Below are positions 21,366 to 34,066 of a DNA stretch of 64,000 nucleotides, piece by piece. This stretch comes from Heterocephalus glaber. Its lineage: Eukaryota; Chordata; Mammalia; Rodentia; Bathyergidae. The notes beneath the pieces were generated by a model. The model was not told where the DNA came from, did no database searches, and saw only the letters and a list, made by a program, of their open reading frames with translations. Both the position numbers and the translations under genes were made by a program. Where the stretch lies: NCBI RefSeq assembly GCF_000247695.1, contig NW_004624743.1:4521624-4585623 (forward strand), in the 5' to 3' direction. Positions within the stretch are counted from its first letter, which is position 1, and every line of letters starts with the position of its first letter.

Positions 21366-24040
21366 GAACTTGAATATGCTGGAATTCTAAAAGAAAGCAG
21401 TGCTTTGAATTTTCTGATTAATTGAAGATCATTTTTCCTACAAATTTCTTAATTTATGAAAAAAATACCTTGCTACGATGACATAGCATAACTGATTCTG
21501 CTTTTAGTTGGTTTTTAAGAGTACCTCTGATTAACTACCCTGAAGTTTCAAACATGTTTATATTCCATACATTTTTGTTCTGGTACTACTTACTGTAGGT
21601 ACTAACAAAACACAAGACAAAGAATAAATGTATTAGACATTGAAGGACTGCACCATAGTTGTAGAGGGCATCAGAGATTAGGCTGAACTCAATCAACAAT
21701 TACTTATAGGAGAATGGAAAGACGGTAGCTCCAGTAAATTGGAAGTTTAGATGGAGTCAAAGAATTATTAGAATCAGAACGATATAGCAGCAAAGAAAAA
21801 GAGGTTGTTAATGCACAGTTGAATGCTTCAAACAAGAATATTGAAGGTATGCAAATATTGGTAATACCTTCTGAACCCTAATAGAAAATAAAGAGGAGAG
21901 GCCAGTAAAACTTAGGATTTGGCAGAGATGAATTAGAATTTGAATTTAATCACAAGGTATTTTTATTTATTTTGCAAGCACTAATACACTGTAAGACTCT
22001 AATAGTCTCTTAATTTTGTTGATTATTTGTTTTCCTTAAAGCACATAAAATCAAATTGAAAACTAGGTAGTCAACCATGTTAAGACTTACACTTATACAT
22101 TCATGGGCATCCCAAGTAACACAAGATGGTCTTTTTGCTGTGCTAAGTCCCATCTCATTTGACACATGAAAAGGAAAACAATTCTGAATCTAAAGACTTT
22201 CAAGATTATAATAACTTTGAAATTCATGTTTTCCTGATGATTACAAAGCAAGAAATATAATGCACACCCCTCACTAAAACTTCTCACAGATTTACTTAAT
22301 TCCATTCCACTCACTTTTTCCTAACTTATTTTCCTGCCTCTGCTGGCTCAAGTGTCTTTTTTTATTCCCTAACCTTCTGGTCAACCTGATGGTTCTGGAG
22401 GGCAAGTGGGGCCCCCAGTGGTTTTTCCAAAGACGTCTTCACACCTTAAGCAGTGTAGATCACACCTTTAAAGGTTATCAGCACTATGCCTTATGTATGC
22501 AGTCCCTGTCACATGTGTCCATGTTTATAGAGTATGCATAAGTATATATTTGTGTGTGAGAGACTTTATTCAAAGACATGAGACACAGGGATTTGCCTCA
22601 ATTGTTTAAAATGAGAAATGTAGGCAGGTTTGTTTGTCATGGACTCTACTTCTCCCATGGTTCTAAGGCCCATGTGTCTGCCCCGTGTAAATGCATGCTC
22701 CCAGTGACTTACTTCTACAATATTGGTGACAATGATGGTTGTCAGTATGCCTGGTATAACCAGCTGTGCAGGAGAGATGATTGGGAGTGGAATCTTTGAG
22801 TTTCATGTTCAGCGGGCCCTACCACCAGCATCAGTGTATGGAAAGGGTCTTTGCAGCTGAGTAAAGGCACCCAGCCCTATGTGCCCTGACTTGGAAGCAT
22901 AACTAATATGCAATGAAATGCTTAAAATAAAAGCAGAGGAATAATAATTTATGAAACAAAGAAATGTGGGTGACAAAAGCTTCATTAAGTGATGGATCTT
23001 CACTGGTTGCATATTCTGGTAATTTTGGGAACATGACTATAAATAAATGAATAAGAAATTGAGTTTGACATTTGCATGATGAAATATGAAGCACATTTTC
23101 AATAATTTCAGTGATCCCCTGAATATCATTCAGAAATGTTAGATGACCTAAATTTCCATTTGGCTAATGACTTCCTTTACAAAGCATATGACAAGCTGTC
23201 GCTGCCACAACGCCAGTAATACATCAATGAATTCCACCTTTTGTTAGTTTTTAAAAAATTTATACCTCAAGCAATGTAAAAAATCCCCTGGCATAAGAAA
23301 AATTGACATCATCTCTCATAGAACCAAGAGAGCATATTAAAGTTTAAAGTGTTCATGCATTTGAATATAATGCAAAACACAGTGCTGCATACTTCCCTTA
23401 AACAAAGAACATTTAACTGTGTCTCAAGGTAAAAGTTCCCATTCATCATTTTTGAGTATAAACAAAATAACTTTGAGAAGTCTACAAAGTTTTCTTTTAA
23501 AATAGAAAGTATTTATGAAACCAAGAGGATTTTAGTAGGCAAGGTATTGCTTCCCCCACCCCCAACATGGTTAAATCCCTTAGAAATACTACAAATATGT
23601 TCATCCCATACTTGTTTAGCTGCCCCAATGGGAAAACATAAACAGGATACAAACAGGGAAGTAAAAATCATGAAGCACATGTTTCAGCTTTTAATTTAAA
23701 AGCTATGAATTTAAAACCATATATATATAATATAAATATATTTAATAGCTATTAGTTCATAATTTGGTAATCTGCTCATTGAGTGACATGATCATTATAA
23801 ATTGATCTATTATACATCATCACTATAAATTGATCATTATACATAATGGAAATCAGTGCCAAAATGGTGAAGGCTCATGGCTGTAGGCAGAGATTATTTG
23901 ATTGCAAGGAAAAGAAGAAAAACCCATTAGCTTCTTTAAAAGGAGAAATATATATGTAAAGAAAATGAAATCTGTACATTAAAGAGATACCTGAACTTCC
24001 ATAATTATTCCAGCAGTACTCCCAGGAGCTGACACAGAAT
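21366..24040. other. Unrecognised AT-rich DNA with small repeats
   Basis: About 2.7 kb. It contains a TA-rich run (about 23719-23745), a C run in 'ttcccccacccccaac' near 23552, and the 29-bp tandem duplication listed separately. The open frames of 60-73 codons lack support. Confidence 0.55.
23792..23848. repeat. 29-bp tandem duplication
   Basis: cattataaattgatctatt (from 23792) and cactataaattgatcatta (from 23821) begin two adjacent diverged copies, each continuing into atacat(c)at. A local duplication in AT-rich DNA. Confidence 0.8.
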
Positions 24041-24405
24041 CAGCTCCATGTATCCATCGATAGTTGAACAAAGGAAATGTGATGCATGTATACAATGCAA
24101 CACTATTCAGAGAAAAAAGGATGGAATTTTATCATTTTCAGAAACATGAATAAATCTTGAGCTCATGATAGGTACGGAAATAAGCAACACACAAAAAAGG
24201 ATAAGTACAAGTTCTCTCATGTGGAATCAGAATTCACAGAATTCTTGGAGAAGCAGAGAGCTGACTTGTGGTTTCCAGAGGCCATTGACTGTAAAGGAGG
24301 GAAGAAGATGGGATAGAAAAATACATCCTGGTCTTTTATTAGGTAGAAAGATGACTATAGTTAAAAAATACTGCACCGTGTAACTCAAAATAGTGATTCA
24401 AAAAC
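24040..24405 (+). mobile_element. LINE-1 3' end (old, sense)
   Basis: Landmarks of the end of ORF2 and 3' UTR: 'atacaatgcaacactattca', 'gaaacatgaataaatcttga', 'caagttctctcatgtggaat', 'gcagagagctgacttgtggt', and 'ttccagaggccattgactgt'. The frame is broken and the 73-codon frame here is not ORF2. No clean target duplication was found. Confidence 0.75.
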
Positions 24406-24739
24406 CATAGAAGAAGGTTATGTATGATGAGATGGAGCTGTGGAAAAATCCATGTTATTTGGAATTAGCTCAGTCATTTGCTTACAATAATTATGTCTTT
24501 TATGTAGGAGAGGTAAGTCACAGAGGTTTAAAGGCTGGTGCAATACCATTTGTTTGGGCACTTCATCAAGGTGTACAGTGGTTTTTTTATGTCAAATATG
24601 GTACTATTTTTATTTTACCAAAGTGCAGCAACTCAGTTTGATGAGCATACTAAAAACATTGGAATTCTACTTCATAAAAAATATCTGTGCTACTACATGC
24701 TCGTTATTCTTGTAATGAATTACCAAAAAAAATTGCCTT
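24406..24739. other. Nothing recognised
   Basis: AT-rich, two overlapping frames of 67-73 codons, no family signature. Confidence 0.5.
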
Positions 24740-25190
24740 AAAAGAAAGAACCACTATTATCCTACACTTCTGGAAGTCAGAAGCCATCAGATGCAGGTTC
24801 ACTGGGCTAGACTTAAGGGCTGTGCCCCTTTGCTGAGGTCCAAGAGAGAATCTAGTTTCTGGGGTTGTGCAAGCTGTAAATGCTGCTTGCAAACTTTATT
24901 TTATGTCCTCTTTCTGTTTTCAAAGATACCAAGGATAGTTTGGCACCTTTCACATCAAAACACTGCAATTTCTGCTTCCATTTTCACACCTTCTTACCCT
25001 CTTCCATTTTTTAAAATTGCTATTGATACCTCAAGCCCACCTGAATAATCCAGGATAATCATTCCATTTTAAGGTCAGCCAGTTGGAAACCTCAATTCTA
25101 TAAGCAACATTCATCCCCTTGTACAACTTCACATACTCATGAGGTCCAGAAATTAGGACACAAAAATGTAGGGTGTCTGCTCTTCTACTT
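24740..25190 (-). mobile_element. LTR-like element (MaLR/ERVL style), antisense
   Basis: The plus strand shows 'acttctggaagtcagaagcc', 'aagggctgtgcccctttgct', then 'cccacctgaataatccagga', 'taatcattccattttaaggt' and 'gaggtccagaaattaggaca'. This is the familiar order of a mammalian LTR class seen in reverse orientation. It is divergent and old. Confidence 0.6.
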
Positions 25191-25814
25191 CTCATTGGGT
25201 GTAAAGATTTTATATCTGATGTCATTGGCATTAAGCTGGAGTTGGCTCTTCTTTGGTTTCTATAATTTGCGTTGGTGACCCTCCTTTTTGGGAACTAATT
25301 CTCATGTCAGAAAATCAGAAATCTTCTTTCTGAAGATCCTCCTTGTTCTCTGATCTCAAGGAATTCGCACACCCTCCTATGCAATTTCTTTCCTGTTCCA
25401 AGTATCCTACTGAGAAAAGTGAGGCTGGTCACTGTTACTTCACAGCCCAATATATGCAGTAAATATGAAAATAAATTTGGCAGTAGAATGGGATCAGTGA
25501 GTTATGGTCTGCATGCTAACCATATGCAAACAGAGAGTGGAGACATGAAAAAAGAGGAAGGATTTTCCTCTGGGAGCTGGGGCAGCAGTAAGAAGACTCA
25601 AAGATGTTTCTACAAAGGAGCTCTTTTTGTTTTTTTGCAGTCATGTGCATTGATCCCAGTAGTAGGCATCTCTCTAGCACTGAGCTACTTCCACAGACTG
25701 AAAAGATTGTTCTAGAGCTGGGTCTTGGAGAGGGAGACAAGCTTATTAAATAAAGGCTTTTTGCCTAGGAAAAAACTCCACTGTCTTGGATACATTTGGC
25801 ATTCTGCTTGTCTT
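25191..25814. other. Nothing recognised
   Basis: Unique-looking sequence with a 98-codon plus frame (25419-25715). That frame has no domain signature, overlaps an opposite-strand 74-codon frame, and I treat it as chance. Confidence 0.5.
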
Positions 25815-25830
25815 CTGTCTTTCTGAATTT

Positions 25831-25926
25831 CTTTTCTTTTTTTTTTTTTTTTTGGTACCAGGGATCGAACTAGGGACCTTGCACTTGCAAGGCAGGCACT
25901 GAAACCATGAGCTAAATCCCTGGCCC
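25831..25926 (-). mobile_element. ID-like SINE, recent insertion
   Basis: Antisense copy with a T17-18 tail (poly-A on the sense strand), ggtaccagggatcgaac, 'gggaccttgcacttgcaagg', and 'tgagctaaatccctggcccc'. A 16-17 bp target duplication, ctgtctttctgaattt, is at 25815-25830 and 25927-25943, with one extra A in the second copy. The long tail suggests a young insertion. Confidence 0.95.
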
Positions 25927-25943
25927 CTGTCTTTCTGAAATTT

Positions 25944-26279
25944 GTCTATCACTTAAGTGAGGTTCATACTTTTTTACTACACTGCCTGTAAATATAAGCA
26001 TTTCTCAAGAGTCAATTTTCAGGCTACCTATTGGACTCTATCTTTCAGAGGAAAATGCTTCCCTCTTATCCTATTAGTCATCAAATCCGATTTGTACTTC
26101 TCGTTGCTAACGATTTCTTTTTTTGACCCAAGGTACCTCATCAAGGTGATATAATTACATTTTGGAAAGATAGGTAAAATACGAGCTGTGCTCCCTGTCT
26201 TCGTTCGCTGCACTTTCTGGTTTACCCTGGAATGAATCCCTTTTTCGCACACCGTGTGCTTGCTGTCCTATAGAGAGAA
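25944..26279. other. Nothing recognised
   Basis: Short unique stretch with 65- and 74-codon overlapping frames of no known family. Confidence 0.5.
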
Positions 26280-26610
26280 CAGTCCAAATTCCTTAGGCTG
26301 CTATTCAAGGCTTTCTAGAGTCTGGATTCAAACCACCTTTCCAAATCTATGCTCACTGCCACACCATAACCCTCATACATCACATTACTTAAGTGTATAG
26401 CTTCAAATCTTTCCTGGCTCCAGTGAACTTCGTGTTGTATGTCTAACTGACCCAGGATCCTTGAAGCTGTCTTTTTCCTGTCTCAATGGGAGCTACGCTG
26501 CATTTGTCTTTCCTCAGACTTGTGGGTGTTTGAGGGCAGGACGCATGCTACATTCACATTGATATTCTCCAAACATGTCACTTCAATCTTAAAATGTTAT
26601 CAGCAGTACT
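26280..26610 (+). mobile_element. LINE-2 (L2) fragment
   Basis: It resembles the 3' part of mammalian L2: 'gctgctattcaaggctttct', 'agagtctggattcaaaccac', 'ctttccaaatctatgctcac', then 'tttgagggcaggacgcatgc' and a cattcacattg segment. It is strongly diverged, as expected for an element inactive since early mammals. Confidence 0.68.
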
Positions 26611-26940
26611 AACCAAACATGTTGTTTATAACTTCTTTAAATCTTGCAGTTCTCTGGGACCTTTTTTAGCTTCCTGAAATAGAAATGCAATAAAGATGCC
26701 ACGTTTCTGATTCTCTTCTTGTTTGTGGGGGAAAATTGTCACTATTTGCACAGGTGGCAAAGGAGAGATAATTGCTTTGATGACTTCCCCATAACCTAAA
26801 GCAAGTAGACAGTGAAAGAACTGAGAACAGAGTTTAGTACTTTGACTTCCAATTCAAATTTCCTGCAAAGCCACATTCAACAACAGGAAAGAAATTCCAT
26901 GGTCATTAAATTTCTTTCTTTGAATTGAAATGTTTTTCTT

Positions 26941-27041
26941 GGGCCTGGGATTTAGCTCAGTGGTGCCACCTGCCTGCCTCACAAGCACAAGGTCCTGAGT
27001 TCGATCCCTGGTACCAGAATAAAGAAAAAAGGAAGAAATAA
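26941..27041 (+). mobile_element. ID-like SINE
   Basis: Body 'gggcctgggatttagctcag', tgccacctgcctgcctcac, 'gtcctgagttcgatccctgg', taccag, then a mixed A-rich tail with g/t interruptions. The short direct repeat gtttttctt is at 26932-26940 and 27042-27050. An internal difference in the first half (tggtgccacctgcctgcc) marks it as a slightly different variant from the 21-kb copy. Confidence 0.9.
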
Positions 27042-27050
27042 GTTTTTCTT

Positions 27051-29499
27051 TCCAACATTAACATCCTCACCAGAGGGTATTCTGTGAGATGAAAAGAAAG
27101 GCTCTGAGCTGAAGTGTGTCTTGCTAACACTTCAGCAGACATATTAGCTTCCTGTTGAAGAGTTATTTCCTATGAATAGATTCCGAACAGCTGTAGGAAG
27201 ATTTTATGTAACCCCCGTTTTGCTATTGTTGAAAGCTCTACTACCTTCTGGAGCTGAGAATGCAAGTCCTCTGCCAATGGGGAGAAAAAGGAAGTCCCAG
27301 TTGTCTGGAAGTTATATTCCCAAGCAGTTAACAAAAATCACACTGGTCTTTACACATAACTAGGCCACAGAAGAGATGAGATCAGAAAATTGATGTACTG
27401 TCAAAGCTGTAAATAATACTATTAAATGTGCGATTGAATTTAAGGTATACAATTACTTTTCCCATATATGTTTAAGCTTATTATAGAAAAAGTTTAAATA
27501 TCAATAAAAAATCAAATTTGACAGAAAATCTCCAATTCTTTAGTTATAATCTGGTGAATATGATAATTTTGTTGTTCTTTGGGATGATTCACAAAACAGC
27601 ATTTGTTAAAGATGAAAATTGTGTATAATCTGATGCTGAGTTTAGAAGATCTGAGCAGAGGTGAGAGATTTTACTTTCATCCCACAAAGGACACACAGCA
27701 GCTTTTGGGATTGTCTCAGGGCACACAGCATTCTCTGGTGTGAAAGTAGATAAATTAGTAGCATTTTCTTGAGTACATTTTTTTATGCATCCTAGAGTGA
27801 TCACATTTGGAATGACTTTAAGTGAATCATAGTAATATCTGGGCTCTGCTTTGGCTTTTCAGCAGATGATTAAGTGAAGTTCTAGTGGAATTGTGAAGAT
27901 GAAGTTAGATTGTTCCACTTCTGTCAACATGGATAAACATTTTGAAAATGACATACTCATTTGAGAATAGCAGTTTATTCATAACAATGTGTTGAGTGTC
28001 TTTCTAGTCAATGCTCTAGGTTCAAGAGAGCTAAAAGACATAATATGCAGCAGGAAAAGCAACACAATAAATGTTTAATTAGTTATAGGGCAATCGTGAT
28101 AGACACATGAATTTGAATCTTAAGAAAAAGCAAAAACCGCATAGAAATTATGACACTGATGAGCAGGGGTAAGGACATTCCTATCATAAGAACTTCATGT
28201 GAAGAGCCCTCAAAGCAGAAAACAAGATAAGTGTAAGTGGAGAACTATAAGAAATCCAGTGTTGATAGATCATTAAGTTCAAACAAAGAAGGAGAAGATA
28301 TGTCTGCAGAAAGAGGGTTGCCATGGAGGAAAGCTATCTGTGGCATATTTGAAGGCTTGAAAATAGAGACCCGTGGCAAAGTTACAAGAGATGATTTGTG
28401 ATTTGAATAGAACACTACGGCAGTGCTATGTAGAATAGATTACAGACGATATGATTAAAAGCCAGAAGATCAGATAGTTAAGAGAACATTGACACAGTAC
28501 AATAAAGAGATACTTTGAACTTAAATGAAGAAAATTATAGTAATGATGAAGGGTAGGCAGAATTTATTGAGATATTCAGAACATATAATTGGTAATACTG
28601 ACTGGTGGTAGGTGGAGAGAGACAGATGAAGAATAGTCATTTTTGTTTTTTCTTTTTTTTCTTTGAGTGACTGAATGTGGCATCAAATTGAATAAATATC
28701 ATTGAGAAGATGATAGGAAGAAGATAAAGGGGAAGAGGAAGGGAGCAAGGAGATGTACCCAACATTACCATTTGCAGCAACACTGATATCTTTTTATTAG
28801 TGTCAGCTCAATGGTAGTGACATAAAGAGATTAATTTTCTTTGAAAAATTTTAGTAAGAAATGTGCCTTCTCAAGTAAATTAGCACAATTATATTTTATT
28901 TTCACTTTGAAATACTACAGCATTTTCTAAGAATATTTTGTTTTTCCAATATTGATGGTATATATAAAAACTGCTGAGGCCTGTCCACTGATAGAGACAA
29001 GGGGTGGCAGATTAGACTGATTTTGAGGTATTCCAGTGTTCTTCCCCAGAGTTAGCCTTGAAGGACTAATTTTCAGAGTTTAGGGATATTCATCAAGGAT
29101 GCACAAATTTACTAATGAATTGAGTTCATTTAAACCATAAAATTATATTTAACATGAGTAGCTCAAACTTTCATTTAGTTCATATTTATTATGGGATTCA
29201 TGTTTATACTTCTTAGATTTGGTTATTATAGCATCACTAAAATAAAACTGGTCAAATTCAAACCAAAAAAGAAATCACTTAACACAAATATTACCCTTCA
29301 ATATAATGACCTGTATTCCATCTCCAAATGACAATAGCCTAAAGATTTGTTTCACTATGAAAAGGATTTTAAAGCCAGATTATATAGAGTACCAGAAGAT
29401 CTATTTTTTATTCACTGATCTTGAAATCATCCACACTGCTATGCTTTTCCCATTGCTATGTTAACTTTTAAAAGGCTAGGAATTTACTATATGCATTGT
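27051..29499. other. Unrecognised AT-rich DNA
   Basis: About 2.4 kb with no supported gene or repeat family. A purine-rich stretch lies near 28705-28755, and a short T-rich run near 28640. The only frames are 63-71 codons. Confidence 0.55.
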
Positions 29500-29885
29500 T
29501 GCTGTATTAATCAGATTTCATGCTCCTGGGACACAATACATAGCCCTCACAACTTTAAAAAGGAGAGGTTTAATTTGGCTTGTAGCTTCAGGAGGCTCAG
29601 TCTATGGTAAGTTGGCTCTAAGTCAGGAGTACTGTGGTAGAGGACGTAGTAAAGCAAAGGCGCTTAGTTCATGATGGCCTGGGAAGCAGAGCAGGGGAGC
29701 AGGGCCTGAGAGGAAGGGAGAGGAGTCACATATAGTGAAAAGTTATACCTCCATGACCATCCAGGCACTCAGAAATGCCCTCTATAAACCCTATAGAGGA
29801 TCCCAAGCCAATCAGATGTACACAGACAAGCTTAACTGTCACAATGGCATAATGCCATAAAGACCTGATGACACAAAATTTTCAA
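29500..29885 (-). mobile_element. MaLR-like LTR, antisense
   Basis: The plus strand starts 'tgtattaatcagatttcatg', then 'ggagaggtttaatttggctt', 'gtagcttcaggaggctcagt', 'aaagcaaaggcgcttagttc' and ends past 'ccaagccaatcagatgtaca'. This is the reverse complement of a mammalian solo LTR (tgttagtc...ggtttattttggctcac... order). Confidence 0.68.
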
Positions 29886-31489
29886 CATTAGAAAAAAATA
29901 AACTACCTCTGGATTTCTTACATTTCTATGCCTCTAAACAGTAAGCATTTCTTCGGATATATTTCAAACTGTTATCTTGTACTGTTGTACTTGTAGTACA
30001 AATGTTAGGGAGTCATTTAGACTCTGATTTGTTATGCATTTGTTATTCATGATTTATCTTCTTTATGATATAGTTTATTTTAAGTAAAGAGAATTATCCA
30101 TAGGACTGGTACAAAGATAACCCATAGTTATAGAATTCTTTTGAACTTCTAGGTTATGTCTTTAAATGTTCAAACATACTTACTGATACAGAGCATTAGA
30201 TGATACTTAAAATCCTGGAGATAATGATGTATATTCCTAAGGATTTAAAGCTACACTAGACTTCATATCGTGGAAATTCCAGCACTTTATACTTAGTCAT
30301 AACAAAAGATATTCTACATATTTGTTAGAATAACACTTCTTTCTCATCTGAATCAGTCATTCCATTTTCATCACTAAACAATGAATCTAAAAGAACTTAA
30401 ACATCCTAAATATAGATGCAGTCTGTCTGTACAGCCATACTTCAGTAACAGCTCAGTGCAAACTGGTTCATATTCAACCTCTTGATTTTCTCCAGGTTAG
30501 GCAGATGAGTCATGAACCGCAGGCTGATATTGAAAACTTTGTCCAGATGTGTGTGTGATTACTTCTAATTTTCAAAGTAGATCATAATCCAGTTTTTTAG
30601 ACAAACTCTTCTTTGTAATAATTGTCCTCAACATTAATTTGTGGACTGGTTTTAAGATTTTATTCTAACACCATATGGAGCCCTTGAACTAAGATATTTT
30701 CCCTGAGAAATGATCATTTTACTACTGCCATGAGAATAAATAAATAAATATTCCAGAGCACCAAGCAGCAAGAAGCCCAGCCAATCTATAGACACGCCAT
30801 GAGAGGCAAATTCATCTGAGTGACTGTCTCATGAGAAAATCTGGCAGAATCACTGTGAAGCGTTTTAACGTAAGAAACACCATCTACTTGTTAATGATCT
30901 AACCACCTATGGGCCATATTAAAAAGTTTTGCAGAGTTAGGAGATTTTCCAAGGTTATGATATCACCCACAAAACGTAAGATGCATCAGAAAGACTCTGC
31001 AAAAAATATATATATATCAGGTACTTTCAGGTTTGCATGCGGTATTAGCTCCCTTGAAGGTAGCTGGATGTCCTTGACACCGTGCCATGGTTAGCTTCTG
31101 CTGCTCTAGGCATTTTCCTGAAAACTGTTTTCACCTCTATGGGCATGCAGTCATAAACAGTGTTGGGTGCACTAAGTGCATCACTTATTGGGTCTTGTTT
31201 ACAGCAGGAATCTGAAAATGTAGAATTCTTATAGTTAGAATGCATGCCTCTTGCTTTTTATGTGCTTCAATAATTGAATGTGGTTGTTTTAAATATCAGA
31301 GTTGAATAACTTTGGAGCAATAACACGGGTTTATGACTAGTGTTGAATTTCACTTGAAACAAAATTACTGATATTTAAGATACGGTGATTTGTGGAAATT
31401 CCCTCTTTCTTCATAGAACTATCTCCATTTTAATAAAACAATCATTGCAACTGAGTCTTGAAAGTATCACAACTTTAAAGCCCAAACCA
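29886..31489. other. Largely unrecognised
   Basis: About 1.6 kb. A short (aaat)n run is at about 30737-30750, and a TA/AC run near 31005-31018. A pair of 61-66 codon opposite-strand frames at 30909-31245 is unsupported. Confidence 0.5.
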
Positions 31490-31606
31490 ATCTGGGTATG
31501 GCAGCACACCCGTGTAATCCCAGCACTTGAGATCCTTGGCAGGAGGCTAGCCTGGGAAATTTAGCGACTTAAGGAGATTCCTGTCTCAAAACAGAAAGTG
31601 AAGAGA
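31490..31606 (+). mobile_element. B1-like SINE
   Basis: B1 features in order: ctgggtatggcagcacaccc, gtgtaatcccagcacttgag, 'caggaggctagcctgggaaa' (with an internal deletion of the usual gaggcaggaggat region), gagattcctgtctcaaaa. It ends in an A-rich stretch. The deletion between the A-box side and the gcctgg block is notable. Confidence 0.85.
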
Positions 31607-32618
31607 AAAGTTGGGCGCAAACTCCAGTGCAAAGGGGCTCGTGCCTTCCTTCGCACTGACAATAAAGCTAAATGTATATGCATTATGATCTATATTCAAG
31701 GTTTTATATATGAATCTACCAGAATTGTTTCCAATCTTCAAAATGAAAAAGAAGTTTTCTTGTGATAGAATTATGCTATATTATGATTCACTATTGATAG
31801 AAAATAAAAACTATGAAAACGTAATTTTCAAGTTGAATATTAAAATATTTATATGATTAGGTAAATATTGATACATGATTTTTGATATATCCATCTCAGG
31901 CCCATAGGGTTAGCTTTTAATAGAGATACAAATGGTCTCAGATGCAGTCTGGGAGTTCATACTAAATATAAAGCTTGCAAAAACCTATATTTTCCATTGA
32001 AATTTTTTCTCAGCCAGTCATCTATAAATCAAAATGAGACATTGTGTGAAATAGTTTTAATACAATAGTATTAATGCCTCAAGGGACTACATTGTTTGAT
32101 GATTTTTACATGCTATATCTATTGCCTATGATCTCCAAAAACGGTAACAAAATAAATGGAGAAATTATACATTTGAAATTCATAAATTTAATACACAGTA
32201 TCTCAGTAGATGTATGCACTATAGTGGCACAAATGTTTCATCATTTATTTGATCAAAAAAGCAGAATTTTGGAAGATCTTTTATATATTTGGTCAATTGT
32301 TGGGTCTACATAATTTACATTATACAAAATATAATGAGATAACTAGATGCCTGCCATGTATAGGTAGTGAAAGGTTCTGACAGCCTTACTGTGTTCCATA
32401 ATATACATCAAGAGCTCTTGGGTTAAGATTATGATTCATTTTCCTTACAGCGGGCATTGTTTCTTCCTAATCAAAATAACCCCTAAATAGGCTAGGTGCT
32501 TCCTAGGTAGGATGGTAATGGATAATATACCCTCAGTCAGATTGCCAAGATGCACATGTTTGGCAATTACAAATCAATATAATCACAAAGTGAAATTTAT
32601 ATTAAAATATATAGTATA
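31607..32618. other. Nothing recognised
   Basis: AT-rich sequence; a 79-codon plus frame (32074-32313) has no signature. Confidence 0.55.
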
Positions 32619-32706
32619 GGCCAGGGATTTAGCTCAGTGGTTTCGCCGCCTTCTGTGCAAGCGCAAGGACCTGAGTTCGATCCCCAGTACCAAAAAAAAA
32701 ATAAAT
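32619..32706 (+). mobile_element. ID-like SINE
   Basis: Body 'ggccagggatttagctcagt', 'tttcgccgccttctgtgcaa', 'gcgcaaggacctgagttcga' (intact B-box-like end), then tccccagtacc and an A tail that has become (aaat)n. The direct repeat taaaatatata at 32603-32613 and 32706-32716 is AT-only and thus weak evidence. Confidence 0.9.
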
Positions 32707-32856
32707 AAAATATATATCATCATACTTGATTTGTATTTATTAGCATTCTATGATACTTACTATTTTGACCATTTCAGTCCCATTAAAATCTTCATGGGAT
32801 ATTTTTTCCCCATAAACTATGTCACCGTAGTTCCAATAAATCAAAATGCACCAAAA

Positions 32857-32944
32857 GGGGCAAGGATTTAGCTCAGTGCTCCCTCTGCCTGCCTCTCAAG
32901 CTCAAGGTCCTCCATTTAATCCCTGGTACCAAAAAAAAAAAAAA
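32857..32944 (+). mobile_element. ID-like SINE, diverged copy
   Basis: Body ggggcaaggatttagctcag, ctccctctgcctgcctctca, agctcaaggtcctccattta, atccctggtacc, then A14. The B-box region is altered (ccatttaatcc instead of gagttcgatcc). The clean A tail and altered promoter suggest a copy that could not easily transcribe again. It lies about 150 bases after the previous one, in the same orientation. Confidence 0.9.
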
Positions 32945-33894
32945 GTATCACTCAGGTTAGTACAATAGATTGACCAGTTCTACCAAAACTATCAATAGCA
33001 GAAGGCAGAACTTAAAAATAAGTAAGAAGAAAGTTACAGAAGTGTCGGCCTCATGTTATGAAGTTTTATCCTCATATTATTACTTGCCAAGAAAAAGGGT
33101 TAGCAATGAGACTTCTATGTCTATTTGCACACCAAATGCTGTACCCATTCTGTATAATCCTTTTATTATTACTACTATCAATATGATTTCCACCATTGTA
33201 ATTGCTACTTTTAACTGAAAGCATGAGGAAGCCATAGCTTCTTCCTTCTCCTAGACTGATGGTGGACTGGAAAAAAATCCAGGGCCCAAGGATGTGTTTT
33301 GACTCTGTTATCATTTTTTGTGGCTGAGTCGTGACATAGCAAACAAAAGTTCAGCAAGTAAAAGTGCATAAAAATGTATTTCCCACAGCAAAATATATTA
33401 CGATGAATTCTACAGATTTTCTTAAAATTTAAAAACTGATTTCTTACACAATAATCTAACATTCTTAATTCTAACTTTCTTAATTGTGATTTATCTCATA
33501 AAGCACAATGTGATGATTTGAAAACTGTGACAAAGTGTAAATAAGTTATTTAGGTGATTTGATAAGGTTTTCGCAAAGCTGTGAATAGTGAATCTGAGAG
33601 GGTCTAATGTTTGCTCAGAATGCCCTGTGTCACTTATTTCATCAGCTGTTAATGGCTTGTCCTAGAGTTTCAGCAAATTCTTCTAAGTGTTTTTCATTAA
33701 AACTCATCCTAGCTAGTGTTGTCCTACACAGAAATGTCAATTGGACCTCCTAGTTAAATCAAAAGCAAAATGTCTTTCTCGATCTAGTGACTTTGTTAAA
33801 CTCTTTATTATTACACTGGCATAATCATGCTTTATATTTCTTTTATCAACATTTTAGGAAACTGTAAAGAATTGATGTTTCCTAAACATGAGCT
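32945..33894. other. Nothing recognised
   Basis: Three overlapping frames (80-83 codons on opposite strands) between 32970 and 33462 have no domain signature and appear to be chance. Confidence 0.5.
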
Positions 33895-34066
33895 AAGATT
33901 AATAAGATCAACAAGAATGAAAATGGGGAAGGGGGAACTAGTGGAGGACGAGGCCAAGGGGATTAGATAAAGAACCAAGACATACTACGTACATGTACCC
34001 GCTCCCAAGATGACTGCAAACTGCATGTACTATAAACACTTACGGATTTAAAAAAAAAAAAAAAGA
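33895..34066 (+). mobile_element. A-tailed retroposon 3' end, family unclear
   Basis: The purine-rich 'ggggaagggggaactagtgg' and a gaggacgaggccaagggg segment run into 'catgtacccgctcccaagat', a 'gtactataaacacttacgga' segment and a 14-base A run (34051-34064), followed by aagaaaag. This architecture suggests the 3' end of a LINE-1 subfamily or a processed transcript. No AATAAA signal and no clear target duplication were found. Confidence 0.45.
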
